Below are positions 45,780 through 56,384 of a DNA stretch of 64,000 nt, piece after piece. Source of the stretch: Larix kaempferi (Eukaryota > Streptophyta > Pinopsida > Pinales > Pinaceae). The stretch's first letter is position 1. Every line of letters starts with the position of its first letter. The notes under the pieces are model-generated. The model saw only the letters and a program-made list of their open reading frames with translations. It made no database searches and was not told the origin of the DNA. The stretch is from assembly GCA_027924585.1 (NCBI GenBank), contig BSBM01000809.1, positions 823,001 through 887,000 of the forward strand, written 5' to 3'. The position numbers and the translations under genes were made by a program.

Positions 45780-46480
45780 AGGAAAAATGATGGTTTTAGC
45801 ATTGAAGAATGCTTAAAAGACTGCAAGTCAAGATGGAAAATCTTGTAGATCATTTTTATCGACTCTTATCTCATAGATGATGCTAAGGTATGGTGGCACT
45901 CACTTGACTATACTAAGATGAAAGCACTTTTTGATGATGACCTTGAACAAGTCCTTTTAGACAAGTGGTCTCATGCCAAGAACAAAGATCAAGTGGGACA
46001 TAAAGGTCTATTTTCTATATTGAAAGTTCATGGATGTATTCAAAAGGAGAATATTATTGTTTCTATTTTCCCTAGTTGCAAACAAAATTTTATCCATGTT
46101 AATTTGGCCAAAAAATTGCAAGTTCCTACCCAACATGTTTAAAGCACATGAGTTGATAGTGAAAATTTTCAATTTTTTTAAGATTTGAAGATTACTATGA
46201 ATAAATATGTGGTGCATTCAGATTTTTATGCTTTAGATATGGATGATTGGATGCAATCAATGGGTGCAGTTAATATTAATGCATAAAATAAGTTTTTAAA
46301 GCTTTGGTACAAGAAAAAGAAAATTACATTGTAAGATATGTCTCTTACAAAACAAAAAGAGACCCATAAGACACCGGATGAATTCCTCGTAGGGGAATTA
46401 GTTGCAGTAGTCAATGACACGTCAGATGAAGAGTTTGTGGTGGAATCAGAAGAGGATACTATAGAATCCCATGAACAAAA
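45780..46480 (+). pseudogene. gypsy E gag end and protease
   Basis: KNDGFSIEECLKDCKSRWKI, one stop, SYLIDDAKVWWHSLDYTKMK and FDDDLEQVLLDKWSHAKNKD form the C-terminal half of a gag core, with the WW typical of that fold. Then comes a protease with a damaged active site: SIFPSCKQNFIHVNLAKKLQ stands where (D)SG-S-HNFI is expected, so the catalytic Asp is lost. It is followed by QFF-DLKITMNKYVVHSDFYAL, WMQSMGAVNI and KFLKLWYKKKKITL. An acidic stretch DTSDEEFVVESEEDT lies at about 46,418. Gag N-terminus and zinc knuckle are absent, so the copy is internally deleted. Confidence 0.72.
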
Positions 46481-46559
46481 TTCCTAGAAAGGGCATCTAC
46501 AAGAAGAAGAATCTAAGGATCTACATGATTCCAATGAATCAAATGTTATGAATTCAGAG

Positions 46560-47210
46560 AAAGAGGTACCCATCATTTAGGTCATTGCATATCACCACCC
46601 ACACCACCAGGGTAATTTTTAAGGGCGAAATTTCGCCAATTGGTTGTTTTTGGGCTTTTTTTCAAAAAATAATTTCGTTATTTGGACATTTTTAGTATCT
46701 AATATCACCTATATTTACATAAAATATGTTTTTTAATCATAATATTAGCCAAAATTTACATATTTCAATAGAAAATTGTATGTTTCATATTTAATATTCG
46801 CCTACCTATCTATATACATACATTTTTTTTCAATACAAAATAATCGCCTATGATACTATACTTAAGTATAATATTAAAATCCTTAAAAAATACCCTGCAC
46901 ACCACTCTGAGAAGAAACAACCATCCAGGACAAGTTGGGAGTGCCAACAAACCTACTATGGACCATGAGGGAACCAATGATGAAAGCAATATGGAGATGC
47001 ATGGAGTACTATGAGCAATACAGGGAGATACTAAAGAAGTGCAACAACATCTTGGAACCATAGGAACAAGAATCAAGATCAAGGAAGCCATGAAGCAGTT
47101 AGACTACATATTCACATTCCACTAGGATGGATGGATGTTTGTGTTTGGTGTCAATTAACTAATTCTTGGTCAATCTAATTATATGTCTTCCTCTCATGTT
47201 TTGAGGACGA
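46560..47210 (+). other. gypsy E interior without recognised domain
   Basis: Holds a perfect 14-bp palindrome GGCGAAATTTCGCC (46,624-46,637) followed by AT-rich sequence, then a coding-like stretch (MDHEGTNDESNMEMHGV) before the polypurine tract. The minus-strand ORF at 46,810-47,091 is its shadow. Confidence 0.45.
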
Positions 47211-47232
47211 AACATTTTTTAGGGGGATACAA

Positions 47233-47383
47233 TGTTGTATTCCTAGGGAAGAATAATATGGGGTACCTAGGGAGGTTTCCAAGGAGAATAAATGATGTAT
47301 TGGGTACTGAAATGGGAATAATATATGTAAGGGGTACCCAATGGGAATAATTAATATGATGTGGCCATTAATAATGGAATATA
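47233..47383 (+). repeat. partial 3' LTR of gypsy E
   Basis: TGTTGTATTCCTAGGG onward matches the first 150 bp of the 5' LTR. The similarity ends after GGAATAT. Confidence 0.8.
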
Positions 47384-47467
47384 CCTAATTGGAATCACTC
47401 AAATCATATAAGAAACAATAAAATATGACTAAAAAATCAACTAAGGGGAGATATCCATTGGAATATA

Positions 47468-47622
47468 ATTGAAAACCTAAAATTTGAATAGTTCAAATAT
47501 TATATAATTGAAAACCTAGAATTTGAATAGTTCAAATATTATATAATTGAAAACCTAGAATTTGAATAGTTCAAATATTATATAATTGAAAACCTAGAAT
47601 TTGAATAATTCAAATATTATAG
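47468..47622. repeat. 39-bp tandem repeat, 4 units
   Basis: Four units of ATTGAAAACCTAGAATTTGA plus ATAGTTCAAATATTATATA, with at most a few substitutions. TTTGAATAGTTCAAA inside each unit is an imperfect palindrome. Confidence 0.95.
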
Positions 47623-49298
47623 TAGATGAAAAAATTATCTCTAAAATAGTGACAGGTGGTCCATGAGGAAAAATGAAAAAAAAAACTACAAATCTAGTTG
47701 TTATTTAGAAATCTTTAAGCAGTGAATATATGTATTATAAAAACCTATTTATATTGAGATATAACTTTGATATTAATTTCCATCCCAATTTTAATCACAT
47801 AAATCAAATATTATATGAAGAAGTTATTGCCGGAATTGTGACTAATGGTCTAAATTGAAAATTGCAAAAATCTATTTTATATCAGTTTGATTTTATTAGC
47901 TTTGAAGGAAAAAATAAATGAGTTAATCAAACATGTTTGTATGGGATATAGATGCATGAATATAATTCCCAATGAAAGTGGAATCACTTAGTTTTGATAT
48001 CAAATGCAAATTTTATTACTAAAACATTGATTGTAAAAATTCTACATTCAAACTTATCACTAATCAATGCCCTAGGGTATTCTCACTATTTCATTTGTCA
48101 TTGATAGTTGTAGAGAATATCCATGTTGCATATATATATTTATAAGTACTAATATTAACTACATGAGTGTTGCTACATGAATTTTGCAAGTTGTTATGGA
48201 ACCTTACTAACTGATTGTCATGTTAAAACACTGCTACAAGAGACATTTGTAGCATTGTTGTAGTTTGTTAAACCCTTGGTGTAGTTTTCTATAACCTTGT
48301 TGTATCTCTATGTAGGTATTGACATGATGAGAAAGCCTATTATTTGATTATTGAAGGTATTCGTTTTACCATGGTGCCACTACCATAAGAGAAGGATTTT
48401 ATGAAAACTTTTGCTTCAATGAACATGTCTCTAACACATTCTTTAGCAACATTTTGAAAGGAGAAAATGGGGAAGAGGAAGGTGATGACTTATGGGATGG
48501 ATCCCTTTTTTTTGAGATAAGTGAATGAATTACTTTTATCTTTAAAGTGAGTACTCAATGTAAAAAGTGTAAGGATGGCATAGCATTTTTTCTTTTTCAC
48601 CTAGTTGTGAGAAAGAGAACTACCACATCTTATAGATGAGGAAAGCTTCATTGTCACAGTCATATCAAAATTAAAATCCCAATAAAAGAGAGACTACTTT
48701 GGGCTTATTCATGTTCACATGATGATATATATGAAAATTTCAATAATATTACAAGAATCTCTATGGAATTTTGGTTAAAGAATGCATGCATTGTGAAATA
48801 AATTCAAGCCTATTTTGAAGAAGACATGTACATCTCTTTGTCTACCACATTCTAGGATCTAATTTTGAATTGATCATCACTGGTTTGTAGCATCAATAAC
48901 TCATTCTTAGTAATATTCATAGCTGCCATTTTGGAAAAACTCACATAGGAATAAGTACTTTCCATTTTTGTCATATTTTCATCTGCTTCAAATTTATTGA
49001 GGTTATTCATTTTTTTATTGTAATGATTACTTAGTTGTAACTAGCATATTCAACATTTGTATAATTTTATATTAGATAGATAAAAAACTAAAACTCTAAT
49101 GGTGAAAACTAGTTTGGGGCCATTAAACCATGGCATATTAGAAAACCAATTTCTTGGCTGGAATCCCTTGGCCAAACAACAACACAATAAATAAATAAAT
49201 AACAATTACAAAGCAAGTTTTCAGTTACAACTCTTTCTTTTGACCATTATTGTTTAGCTAAGTTTTGATCTTAGGTTTTTTTCTAAGAAAATTATGAT
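47623..49298. other. AT-rich stretch without recognised gene
   Basis: No coding signal. 48,170-48,310 already shows scattered TGCTACA/TTGTTGTA words like the arrays further right. Confidence 0.4.
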
Positions 49299-49520
49299 TT
49301 GCAAGATGTTATGGTTTCTTGTAGCAGTTGTTATAGATCTATTAATTTGCTACAGATTGCTTGCAGCAGTTTCTATGGATCTGACTATTTGCTACAGATT
49401 TCCTGTATAAATAGTAGCTACAAGCCATCTAGTTTGTTACAAATCATTTGTAGGATTTTCTACAAATCTATCAATTTGCTATGGATCTCCTATGGTAGTT
49501 GCTATAAATCTACCATAGCT
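49299..49520. repeat. degenerate GCTAYA-rich minisatellite
   Basis: About six to seven diverged units of 30-36 bp built on TTGCTACAGAT(T/C) and TGTAGCAGTTGCTATAGAT. The 98-aa ORF here is repetitive (YRSINLLQI, YGSDYLLQI, YKPSSLLQI) and reflects the array, so I do not call it a gene. Confidence 0.7.
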
Positions 49521-49956
49521 ATTTTTTTAAGCTCACGATGGTTGCAGCTCCATTATTTCCATTTATATTGGTATGAAAGCAATAATATGAAGTAGGGAAA
49601 AATTTAAGGATCCATAATTTTCTTAAAGTGTGGAAACATTGGCTATTCTTACTAATTATCAAATTTCCAACCATAAAATGTTTGGATATATTTAAAAAAA
49701 AAAATTCAAATTTCAATTAAGGTTTTATATAGTTTTTGGATCATTTTGGTGATTTTTAGAGGAAAACAATTTACTCCTATGCAATTTGGGCGAATCATAT
49801 TGGAAAAAAATAAAAAAAAATGATGATTTGTTTTTGGAAAAAAACCTCGAAAATTATCCCATGGGCTAAATTTTTCCCCTAAAATTTTCCCTGATATGAA
49901 GGGTTTGAGGTTAATGGGTTTCAATATAATGGGAGGAATTTGAGTACCCCACCACC

Positions 49957-50185
49957 TCAACATTGCTACAAGGGTGGTTGGGTACATGACAATGCTACAA
50001 CATTTCTACTGAACATTCTCGTTTGCTATAGAATACTATGGGTTGAGCAGAACATTATTAGCTGCTATAAAATATTCCCTATTGCTAGACAAAAATTTGG
50101 TCTTACTGCATAACCTTTTGTATTGCTACAACACCTTCCAAGTTGCTACCAACCATACTCTACAACTACAAAACCTTCGATAATG
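49957..50185. repeat. second GCTAYA-rich degenerate array
   Basis: Units such as ATTGCTACAACACCTTCC, TTGCTATAGAATACT, CTGCTATAAAATATTCC and TTGCTACCAACCATA, spaced about 25-40 bp. Same word family as 49,299-49,520 but a different consensus. Confidence 0.6.
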
Positions 50186-50566
50186 ATCTAGTCTTTGTTT
50201 TTCTATATTTTAGTTGTATTATTTGTTTAAAAAAATGGATATTAAAAAAATAGTAGTTAAATAGTGAAAACCATTATGACATCATTAAATGAGAATGTGT
50301 TTGTAAACGAGATTCTCATAGACAAATTCTTAAAAAAATATGTTCCATCACAATCCTATCCCATGAAGACAACTTGCTTTGGGGAGGAGACTCAAGTGTT
50401 AACATTTATTTTCATGCATGCTAAGAATACATTTATCTTTACTTTCCAAATATACTACAAACATGAAATATTATGGAAGACTTTAGATGGATTAAGTTAT
50501 CTATCTTTTAGCGAATCTTGTTAGCCTTCCTCAAGCTAGGAGGTTTCCCTCTACTTTAGTAGTTCA

Positions 50567-50838
50567 AAGTTCAATTTTAGAAACATATTGTAAATTGAAT
50601 ATGTGATATTTCTTATAACTATAGTGTTGGTAATATCAACACCAACAAAGGACACACACGGGATGTTATTTCTATCTATGTTAAAAATAAAAAAACAAAT
50701 GAAAGTTCAATTTTAGAGACATATTGTAAATTGAATATGTGATATTTCTTATAACTACAGTGTTGGTAATGTCAACACCAACAAATGACACACATGGGAT
50801 GCTATTTCTATCTATGTTAAAAAAAAAATGAAAGAGCG
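50567..50838. repeat. 136-bp direct duplication with internal palindrome
   Basis: Two adjacent copies start AAGTTCAATTTTAGA at 50,567 and 50,703 and differ by a few bases. Each contains GTGTTGGTAATATCAACAC (or GTAATG), a stem with a short loop, followed by CAACAAA(G/T)GACACACA. Confidence 0.9.
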
Positions 50839-51544
50839 ATCATAATAATAATAATCCATTAGATTAAGAATTAGAAATGCCAATGAACGACTAAGTTAAA
50901 AACTTATAAAAATTGACTTGTTCATGTAGTTATCAAAGCATTAATTTCTAAAATATGACTAATACTACATCAAATGAGTGTGATTGGTTCTTGTGGGACC
51001 AACAACATCTTTGGTTAGGGGAGATGATGCGTAAAAAATATGATACACTTTTGACAATATTATGAAGCATAAATATATGCTTTGTTTGTGTTATCTATAA
51101 AATTATATGACCATTGTTATCTAATGTGTGGAAATCATGTAACCTAAGGCAATACATTATATTTTGAATAAACAAACTATAAAAATAAGACACAAATGAT
51201 AATTATATTTGTTGGAATTATTTTCCAACTAATATTGGTAGGATAGAAAATAATATTAATTGACATTGATACTATCTAATTTGAATTGAGTTGAGAATGA
51301 AATTCATTTGTAGAAATATTTTTGTTACATAGTGTAGTTCTATTTAGTTGGGTTGTTTTTAATTCTTATGGAACTATGTAATTTCATCTATATTTTGGTC
51401 ATTTGGATTTATTTAATTGAGATTATTTCCAAGTAATATATATCTAAATTATATTTTTACTCTTAGTTCATATTTTCACTCCAATTAATTATGGAGTTTT
51501 TTATATTGGTCCATCTTTAAAAAGAGAAGACTTAGTGTGTTATA
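50839..51544. other. AT-rich stretch without recognised gene
   Basis: No coding or element signal seen. It contains the left target-site flank of LINE L3. Confidence 0.4.
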
Positions 51545-51561
51545 AGGGAGAGAAAGAAGGA

Positions 51562-51967
51562 CTGGGTTGGCAGGTGCGGGCAGGGTCATTTTTGACCTTG
51601 GGGGAACAAACATAAATATTATGCTTGGGGAATAGGGAAAAAAACAAACAACGATGCAGAATGGCTTGCATTAATCAAGGGGATAGAAACTGCAAGCTCT
51701 CTCGGAATAAAATATTTGATCGTTTTTGGGGACTCTCTCATGATCATTAGAGAAGCTCTAAAGATCACTATGAACTACAAAAATCCTTCCATAAAGATGC
51801 ACCAAATCTTCAAAACTCTTATCAGTGACTTCAACTTTGTCACTCATCTCCACATTCTTAGAACTAAAAACCATCTTGCTTACCAAATGGCAAATAAAGG
51901 GGTTTATTTAGATCTTGGTTATATTGTCTATGATGGAAACACCCCAATCCGATGTTGGGTTCCTTGA
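51562..51967 (+). pseudogene. LINE L3 RNase H domain
   Basis: GWQVRAG and FLTLGE stand for the damaged first motif (GNPG-AGAG...FD). Then come NNDAEWLALIKGIETASSLG (the E-containing helix), IKYLIVFGDSLMIIREALK (GDS motif with Asp), PSIKMHQIFKTLISDFNFVT and KNHLAYQMANKGVYLDLG (N...D-x-A-like end). The reading frame stops at 51,967 after RCWVP. The part from 51,716 to 51,967 is open. It degrades the RNA of RNA:DNA hybrids in intact LINEs. Confidence 0.9.
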
Positions 51968-52814
51968 ACCCCCTAGGCTCTCCTCTAGGGTTTTTCTACC
52001 TCTCTGTCCCCTCCTCCTTAACCTAAGCCATTTCTCCTCCACAATTCGTGGCACCATTCCCTCCCTCCTTCGCATAGTTGTCTCTCCTCGTTTTCCTTCC
52101 TTTGATCGCACGTTCCATTTAATGCCTTCACATGGGCCTCTTTACCACCCCGACCTTCCCTACTTCCTCGTCCCGCTTTCCCCTTTCATTCCCACTCGGC
52201 CTTCTGCAAGACTCTGGTATAGCTATGTAATGGGTGATTCGTCCCATGTGCTTCCCTTAGCTTCCTTCCTGGGCGTTGCTTCTCCGGCCTCTCTTGGCAT
52301 TCTGAATCCATTGTCGTGTCTCCTGTGCAAGAAACCGCTTCCACACGCCCTGGTTCACGATTATTTTGATGCTTGTCTGCATTCCCCTCTGCATACCCTT
52401 GTCGACGACCTCTCTAATCTCAATCCGCTCTCCCTAGAAGCCCTAAGCTCGGTTCCTACCTCCCCGCAACATCTTTCCAGCTCTCATGTCTCGTTGGGAA
52501 CCATGGAGGAGAAAATGCATCTAATTAGGGCAACGAATGCAAAAATAAAGAGGATGATGATGAGGATGTACACTCTGCTCCAGTCCATCAACACAAAAAT
52601 CAGGAACAACAACAACCTTATGAATGGCAGAATCTCCACCATCTATGATATTGTGGATTACGCGACCAACAACATAGCTAACATGGACTCCAAAACAGAG
52701 GACAACTATCGAAATATTACAGAAGTGGACGGAAAAATTGATAAACTCAGGGAGGACATCAGCCGTTGCATCCCAAGATTTCACGACAACAAAGGATCGG
52801 GTATTGGACCTTAA
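51915..52814 (+). CDS. LINE L3 post-RNase H open reading frame (299 aa), unknown function
   Basis: Longest uninterrupted frame in this part of the window, overlapping the end of RNase H in another frame. Residues 1-110 are Pro/Ser/Leu-rich. About 150-185 reads HDYFDACLHSPLHTLVDDLS and NLNPLSLEALSS, which resembles LINE L2's DDILHEAIVRSSSSSTLSLI and SRTLEGL. The C-terminal 100 residues (EEKMHLIRATNAKIKRMMMR, INTKIRNNNNLMNGRIST, DGKIDKLREDI) look helical and coiled-coil-like, as does the matching part of L2. I recognise no known domain. The annotated start is uncertain: a -1/+1 shift from RNase H, an internal ATG or simple 3' sequence are all possible. The minus-strand frame at 52,521-52,919 is a shadow. 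Confidence 0.45.
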   Translation: MVILSMMETPQSDVGFLEPPRLSSRVFLPLCPLLLNLSHFSSTIRGTIPSLLRIVVSPRFPSFDRTFHLMPSHGPLYHPDLPYFLVPLSPFIPTRPSARLWYSYVMGDSSHVLPLASFLGVASPASLGILNPLSCLLCKKPLPHALVHDYFDACLHSPLHTLVDDLSNLNPLSLEALSSVPTSPQHLSSSHVSLGTMEEKMHLIRATNAKIKRMMMRMYTLLQSINTKIRNNNNLMNGRISTIYDIVDYATNNIANMDSKTEDNYRNITEVDGKIDKLREDISRCIPRFHDNKGSGIGP

Positions 52815-53260
52815 CATTATCTGGAAAGCACTCCTGGATCTACTACTGAGCGTTGCAATTAGCTCACGGTTCTCTGCGCATCTGGTTCCTTCCTCATAGC
52901 ACTTCATAATGCAACTCATGCAAATTTTGGTTTCTCCTCCCTTTTATGCAGTTACTAGCTCAAGAGTAAATTTGACAATCAGACTCTTTAGCAAGATGAA
53001 ATCTACATTACATCTGGATTTAAACATTTTAGAAATCCTTTTTTGATATGTATTGCTTCTGCACTTATATCCTTGGGCAATTTGTAAGATGGTATAGTCA
53101 TCTTAGAACAGGGTTTTTCCGAGATATTAGTCAAGTTGTAAAAACTGATCAGGATATTATGGGCTTTGAATCTTTCTGGGTACAGTCCAGTGACCTATCT
53201 TTGTAATTCTTTACTGTTTTTTTAATATAAATGCTCTCCAATCGTTCTTATTAAAAAAAA
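52815..53260 (+). other. LINE L3 3' untranslated region and poly-A
   Basis: T-rich tail with TTTTTTTAATATAAATG and an A-run at 53,253-53,260. Confidence 0.75.
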
Positions 53261-53464
53261 AGGGAGAGAAAGAAGGAATTAGAGTTGGAATTGGAGAAGA
53301 GAATCCAATTGAAGATTGGTAATCATATTAGAGGATTATATATTAAAGGCACTGTTAATTGTATTTTTTTTTCTATTTGAATAATTTTTTATTTATAGCT
53401 TAATATAACTTATTTCAATTATTTTTTATTTTATCTAAATTCAATTTAAGAGTTAAGGAATATA

Positions 53465-54026
53465 TGGAAATCTCCATATGCATCAAATAATTCCCCCTAC
53501 CTATTAGAAAAACAGGATCGCAGAGCAATAACAATAAATAGAAATGAAAATATAATCACACACACATTACAAGAGAGACACAAATATATCGTGGTTCACC
53601 CCAAGATGGGCTATGTCCACATTGAAGTTGCCAGTCCTTATTATTATACCATCCAGCAAAGTGAAGGGATACAACCTGCAACACAACCGCTGCACTTCCT
53701 CTTCACTGTCTCACAATCTCTCTTCCTAATCTCAGAGATCTTTACAATGCATAAAACTTGATACATCAACCCTAACCATGTTACAATGTCTTTCTTTTAT
53801 AAGGGAGATACAATGGAAAAATACCACGAGTTACCCAAAACCATGGGCCCATTAAAAAACCCCCAAAATTTCCTACCACGGTGGGGGGAGGCTTCGCCCC
53901 CCCCCCCCCCACACCCCCCCATTGGGGTGAGTGTACAGTCCTTTTTACATATCATATAAAGTTGGGGTACAAACACGACTGAATAATAATATCTCTAAAT
54001 CTGGAGATCAGGCTCCACAACCAACA
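53465..54026 (-). repeat. 3' LTR of copia H (outer end approximate)
   Basis: Its inner end is sharp: on the minus strand CCAAGTGGGAGAT (polypurine tract) is followed by TGTTGGTTGTGG at 54,026. The outer end lies near 53,465-53,480 but no clear terminal match or target duplication was found. It contains C14 (53,897-53,910) and C7 runs, G-runs on the LTR sense strand. Confidence 0.65.
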
Positions 54027-54039
54027 ATCTCCCACTTGG

Positions 54040-55462
54040 AGACTGATCACAACAACTCCACCGCTGCTGCACTTGTTGGACCTTGGACTTGGAAAATTTC
54101 TCATCTTCACCTTCACGCTAGAAGGCCAACTGAAACAGAGCAGGAACTCAATTTCTCTCTGGTTAGTACCTTTGTAAACATGTTTGCAGGATTCTGGCTA
54201 GTATGTATCTTTTCCAGCTTCAACAGTTCATCTTCCAGAACAGAGAGTATGAAATGGTACTTGAGCTGTATATGTTTAGTCCTATAATGGAATGCTAAGT
54301 TCTTTGCAAGATGAATGGCACTCTAGCTATCACTATACAACCTGCTATCCTTCTGCTTCTAACCCAATTCCTCCATAAACCTCTGCAACCAAATCATCTC
54401 TTTACTAGCCTCTGTAACAACAACATACTCTGCTTCCGTTGTTGAAAGTGCAACAACCTTCTACAATTTTGAAATCCAACTTACTACTGTTCCACCTACA
54501 GTAAACACATACCCTGTGGTGCTCCTCTTGCTATCCTTATCACCTGCCATATCTGCATCAACATATCCCTGTAGAACAATGTCTGAACCTCCAAAACATA
54601 ATCCTTGAGTGGTAGTACCTCTCAAATACCTGAGAATCCATTGTACTGCCTTCCAATGTTCTTTACCTGGATTATTCATATATTTGCTCACAACTCCCAC
54701 TGCTTGTGCAATATCTGGTCTTGTGCACCCCATGGCATACATCAAGCTGCCAACTACTGATTGATAGGGAATCTTGGACATGTAATTTGTCTCTTCTTGT
54801 GTCTTGGGACACATTTCCTTGCTTAGACTGAAATGGCTGACCAAAGGTGTACTTACTGGTTTTTCATTCTGCATTCTGAACCTCTCCAACACCTTTTGTA
54901 TGTACTCACTCTAAGACAATGTCAATTTGCGTTTTGTTCTGTCTCTCGTTATTCTCATACCAAGGATTTGCTTTGTAGCACCCAAATCCTTCATCGTAAA
55001 TGAATTAGCTAGCTTCCTTTTGAGTACATTTATATCCTACATGTTAGACCCTGCAACAAGCATATCATCCACATACAATAACAGGATAATATATCTTTCA
55101 TTGTCTAGCTTCTTGAAATAAACACATTGGTCAGAATGATATCTACTATAAACTTGTTCTGTCATAAACTTGTCAAATTTTAAATACCACTGCCTTGGAG
55201 CTTACTTCAAGCCATACAAGCTCTTCTTCAACTTGCATACCAAATCCTCCTTCCCTTTGACCTCATACCCTTGTGGCTGCTGCATATATATCTCTTCCTC
55301 CAAATCCCCATGGAGAAAGGTTGTTTTTACATCTAACTATTCAAGATGCAAATCTTCTACCGCCACTAGACTTAAGATAGTCCTAATTGAAGTCATCTTA
55401 ACAATAGGAGAAAATATTTCATCAAAAACTATACCTTTCTTCTGTGCAGACCCCTTTACAAC
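54040..55462 (-). pseudogene. pol: copia H reverse transcriptase and RNase H
   Basis: C-terminal half of a copia polyprotein, reading leftward. RT begins at VVKGSAQKKGIVFDEIFSP (55,462) and goes on [60 protein letters not shown] and YIILLLYVDDMLVAGSNM, with the catalytic YVDD intact. Next come IPYQSVVGSLMYAMGCTRPD and EHWKAVQWILRYLRGTTTQG, then RNase H: DADMAGDKDSKRSTTGYVF, ALSTTEAEYV, KNLAFHYRTKHIQLKYHFI and HTSQNPANMFTKVVTREKL. About ten stops or shifts. Gag, protease and integrase are cut off by gypsy F at 55,463, exactly inside LVVKG. Confidence 0.92.
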
Positions 55463-56362
55463 TGTTACACCCAAAATCTACTCATCATGAGATTCAGTGT
55501 ATACACCCCTGAAGGTACCTGGACTAAGTAATCATCCTGGGAGGATTTGTACCCATTTGTGCTCAGTTTTGAAGGGTCGTCATAGGCTGCACACTAGCAA
55601 CATGCGACGTCGCACCTTGCTCCATTGCAGGGTGCGACGAAGTCAGTTAGATGGAAAAAATAGCTTCTTCGAGGTCCATCTCGAAGCTTGCTGACTTGGG
55701 ACCCTATCCCTGACCTTTTGGAAGAGTTGGAACTCGGTTCCTAAACCTTTGGAGAGATCCCTTAAGCCTCTCCTACCATCTCTCAACCTATCCTATCCAT
55801 ACCCTATCCACTTAGTCCTATATAAGTGAAGTTCACTCCCATCCCAAAGGGAGGAAGGCTATGGTATCTACATGCTGGTGAAATCACTCTTAGAACATCT
55901 CCACTCACCTATTGGAGAACTCATACTTCCTTGGAAGGATTTGGAAATTGGCTTCGTCGAAGAAGGGATACAACGTTAAGCCTTGGTTGTGGTTCTATAT
56001 CTCTATCATGTACTCCTCTATTTGTAGTAATACAAATGCTTTCCACCAATATTGTTCATGTATGCAATGATATTGAGTAGTTTACCTGCTTAACTGTTTA
56101 CTTAGATCTCTTATTGTATAGATGTCTTTTACTGGTTTCTCTTGTTTCTTGTCTTGATAGGTCTTGCAGCTTGGATCTAACAACCATGAGACGTGGAGCA
56201 ACATTCAAGAGAAAATATTGCGTAGTGAAAAGGTAAGACATCTAGTACTCGATCCTTAATTAGATCTAGGAAATGCATTGGTATTCTGTTCTATTTGTTC
56301 TAGACTCACTTTGAGCTAGGGAGATCGTACTTGCGTCCGCTCGAGTGGATTGTCCGATAACA
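55463..56362 (+). repeat. 5' LTR of gypsy F (900 bp)
   Basis: TGTTACACC start and CCGATAACA end (TGTTA/TAACA inverted ends), inserted in the copia H coding sequence. TATATAAG at 55,819 is the likely TATA box. The words GCGACGTCGCACC, GGTGCGACG and similar recur at 55,590-55,640 and in the leader at 56,600-56,780. Confidence 0.87.
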
Positions 56363-56366
56363 AATC

Positions 56367-56384
56367 TGGCGACCATACTGGGGA
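56367..56384 (+). other. primer-binding site of gypsy F
   Basis: TGGCGACCATACTGGGGA, four bases after the LTR. Same TGGCGAC...TGGGGA pattern as in element A. Confidence 0.8.

Larger units (their letters stand above)
45237..47383 (+). mobile_element. short gypsy element E (gag-pro only, non-autonomous)
   Basis: Complete 5' LTR, tRNA-Met primer site, about 1.5 kb interior, polypurine tract and a partial 3' LTR cut at about 47,383. RT, RNase H and integrase are missing. The polypurine tract AGGGGGATACAA after GAGGACGAAAC resembles the 3' end of Tekay/Del-like plant gypsy elements. Confidence 0.8.
51545..53277 (+). mobile_element. LINE L3, 5'-truncated, with 17-bp target duplications
   Basis: Body 51562-53260, flanked by identical copies of AGGGAGAGAAAGAAGGA at 51545-51561 and 53261-53277. 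It starts inside RNase H and ends with an A-run at 53,253-53,260. Perfect duplications suggest a fairly recent insertion by target-primed reverse transcription. Confidence 0.95.

Noticed and set aside
47468-47622. CRISPR-like array
   Set aside because: Units are contiguous 39-bp repeats with no unique spacers, in a plant transposon context.
49299-49595. 98-codon ORF with repeated Y-x-S-x-x-LLQI
   Set aside because: Product of the degenerate minisatellite; repeat units vary in length and do not preserve one frame outside this stretch.
52521-52919. 132-codon minus-strand ORF
   Set aside because: Antisense to the L3 post-RNase H frame, which has a counterpart in L2; the antisense frame does not.
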